A DNA stretch of 64,000 bases, taken from positions 1-64,000 of the forward strand of contig JAQBPO010000028.1 in assembly GCA_028287465.1 (NCBI GenBank), given 5' to 3'. This DNA comes from Fibrobacterota bacterium (GTDB lineage: Bacteria > Fibrobacterota > Fibrobacteria > UBA11236). The position numbers were made by a program, and so were the translations under genes. This document shows, in pieces, positions 63,439 through 64,000 of this stretch (positions are counted from its first letter, which is position 1; every line of letters begins with the position of its first letter). The notes beneath the pieces are model-generated. The model searched no databases and was not told the DNA's origin. It saw only the letters and a program-made list of their open reading frames with translations.

Positions 63439-63513
63439 CGGTCAAGGCTCCCCTGAACCTTAAATAGCTTCGCAAGCTCCCATAATCAAACCGGAAATCC
63501 GGATCCCGCCCCA

Positions 63514-63522
63514 TGGTATAAT
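63514..63522 (+). promoter_or_regulatory. Extended -10 promoter of the Excalibur-like lipoprotein gene
   Basis: TGGTATAAT is an exact extended -10 element (TGnTATAAT), 37 nt before the start codon. The region upstream has no good -35, as is usual for this promoter class. Confidence 0.55.
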
Positions 63523-63559
63523 GGATGGGCCCCGCCACTTCGCCGAAAAGGGAGATGCC

Positions 63560-63823
63560 ATGGAAACAAGGATGCCCGCCGTCCTCACGGTATTGGCCGT
63601 TCTCGCGATCCTCGCTTGCAAAAGCGTAGACCTGGGAGGCCCCGGTCCGGACGGAAATCCGATTCCAAAGGATTCGACCGCCTATGCATGCAAGGGAAAG
63701 ACCCAGTGCGGAGAAATGGTTTCCTGCAAGGAGGCCGAGTTCTACCTGAAGAATTGCCCGGACGTGATCTTGGACGGGGACTTGGACGTAGTCCCATGCG
63801 AGGAGCAGCTGTGCGGGCATTGA
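63560..63823 (+). CDS. Excalibur-like calcium-binding lipoprotein
   Basis: A short signal peptide ends in the lipobox ILAC. The mature protein (about 70 residues) contains CGEMVSCKEAEFYLKNCP and DGDLDVVPCEEQLC, which follow the Excalibur pattern with its Asp-x-Asp-x-Asp calcium loop and four cysteines. The usual glycine after the third Asp is a valine here. GGGAG is 6 nt upstream. Calcium binding at the cell surface is likely; function unknown. Confidence 0.75.
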   Translation: METRMPAVLTVLAVLAILACKSVDLGGPGPDGNPIPKDSTAYACKGKTQCGEMVSCKEAEFYLKNCPDVILDGDLDVVPCEEQLCGH

Positions 63824-63885
63824 GGAAGGGGGAACCTTCTATCGCACCGCTATGGTGTCCCGCAAGCGGGATTTCCGCACGCAAA

Positions 63886-63911
63886 AAAAGGGACGCGCTA
63901 GCGTCCCTTTT
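63886..63911. terminator. Bidirectional intrinsic terminator
   Basis: AAAAGGGACGC-GCTA-GCGTCCCTTTT forms an 11-bp stem with T-runs on both sides. It separates the Excalibur-like gene from the convergent gene at the window end. Confidence 0.85.
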
Positions 63912-63956
63912 CCCATATCCGGCATCGGATGCCGGCTCGTTGACAAGGCGGAGGAT

Positions 63957-64000
63957 TAAGGGGCGGGGACCTTGACCGCATTCGCATCGAGCGTCACCGC
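63957..64000 (-). CDS. C-terminal end of a minus-strand gene (truncated by window edge)
   Basis: The last codons on the minus strand read VTLDANAVKVPAP and a TAA stop. A bidirectional terminator lies just downstream, which supports a real gene end. Too little is visible for a function. Confidence 0.45.

Overview
The window is high-GC bacterial chromosome with densely packed genes on both strands. It contains no rRNA, tRNA, CRISPR array or transposase that I can see. The best taxonomic hint is a TIGR02147-type regulator (14027-14962), a family expanded in Fibrobacter and also known from Bdellovibrio. Many outer-membrane barrels and lipoproteins, a secreted GH18 enzyme and a CBM/expansin-like lipoprotein show a diderm that handles polysaccharides. 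An environmental Fibrobacterota relative is my best guess; this is inference from gene families.

Layout. 1-5.9 kb: end of a DinB-like gene, a tandemly duplicated terminator, then a six-gene minus-strand operon (two beta-barrels, an HzsA-related dihaem lipoprotein, a TlpA thioredoxin, a DUF4266 lipoprotein and a DUF3570 barrel). This looks like an envelope redox module. 6-9.1 kb: a membrane pyrophosphatase with a co-transcribed unknown gene. 9.1-11.9 kb: a nested inverted-repeat element, a lipoprotein, a DUF3592 protein and an outer-membrane barrel with a decayed duplicate of its 3' end. 11.9-13.9 kb: molybdenum cofactor genes (mobA fused to a MobB-like region, moaC) behind a structured leader. 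14-15 kb: TIGR02147 regulator. 15.3-22 kb: a tight arginine succinyltransferase operon (aminotransferase, astA, astD, astB) headed by an M20 hydrolase that may replace astE. 22-28 kb: DPBB lipoprotein, DUF1338 enzyme, hypothetical, HAD, Mpv17-like, rhomboid, Gfo/Idh/MocA. 28-32 kb: a CpxPRA-like stress operon and a degenerate HD-GYP protein.

32-47 kb carries envelope and housekeeping genes: lipoproteins, a 3D-domain protein, an aldehyde dehydrogenase, an HD hydrolase, a TonB-like protein, slyD, DUF2071, a methyltransferase, DUF6176, a Pif1/RecD-like helicase, an isolated T6SS Hcp, RarD and a CAP protein. 47-54 kb: DoxX, a very large protein that is probably a PPi-dependent PEP carboxykinase, and an alpha-E / circularly permuted ATP-grasp pair. 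54-64 kb: DUF3105, a DAO-Rieske oxidoreductase behind a perfect palindrome, purB, a zinc-finger protein, the CBM/expansin-like lipoprotein, GH18, DUF2164 and an Excalibur-like lipoprotein.

The AST operon, the probable PPi-PEPCK and the pyrophosphatase suggest metabolism in which amino-acid carbon and pyrophosphate matter. The Spy/CpxRA operon, SlyD, rhomboid and many lipoproteins point to active envelope maintenance. The most unusual elements are the HzsA-related operon, the structured RNA upstream of moaC, the 240-bp inverted-repeat element, the AstE-less AST operon and the candidate PPi-PEPCK.
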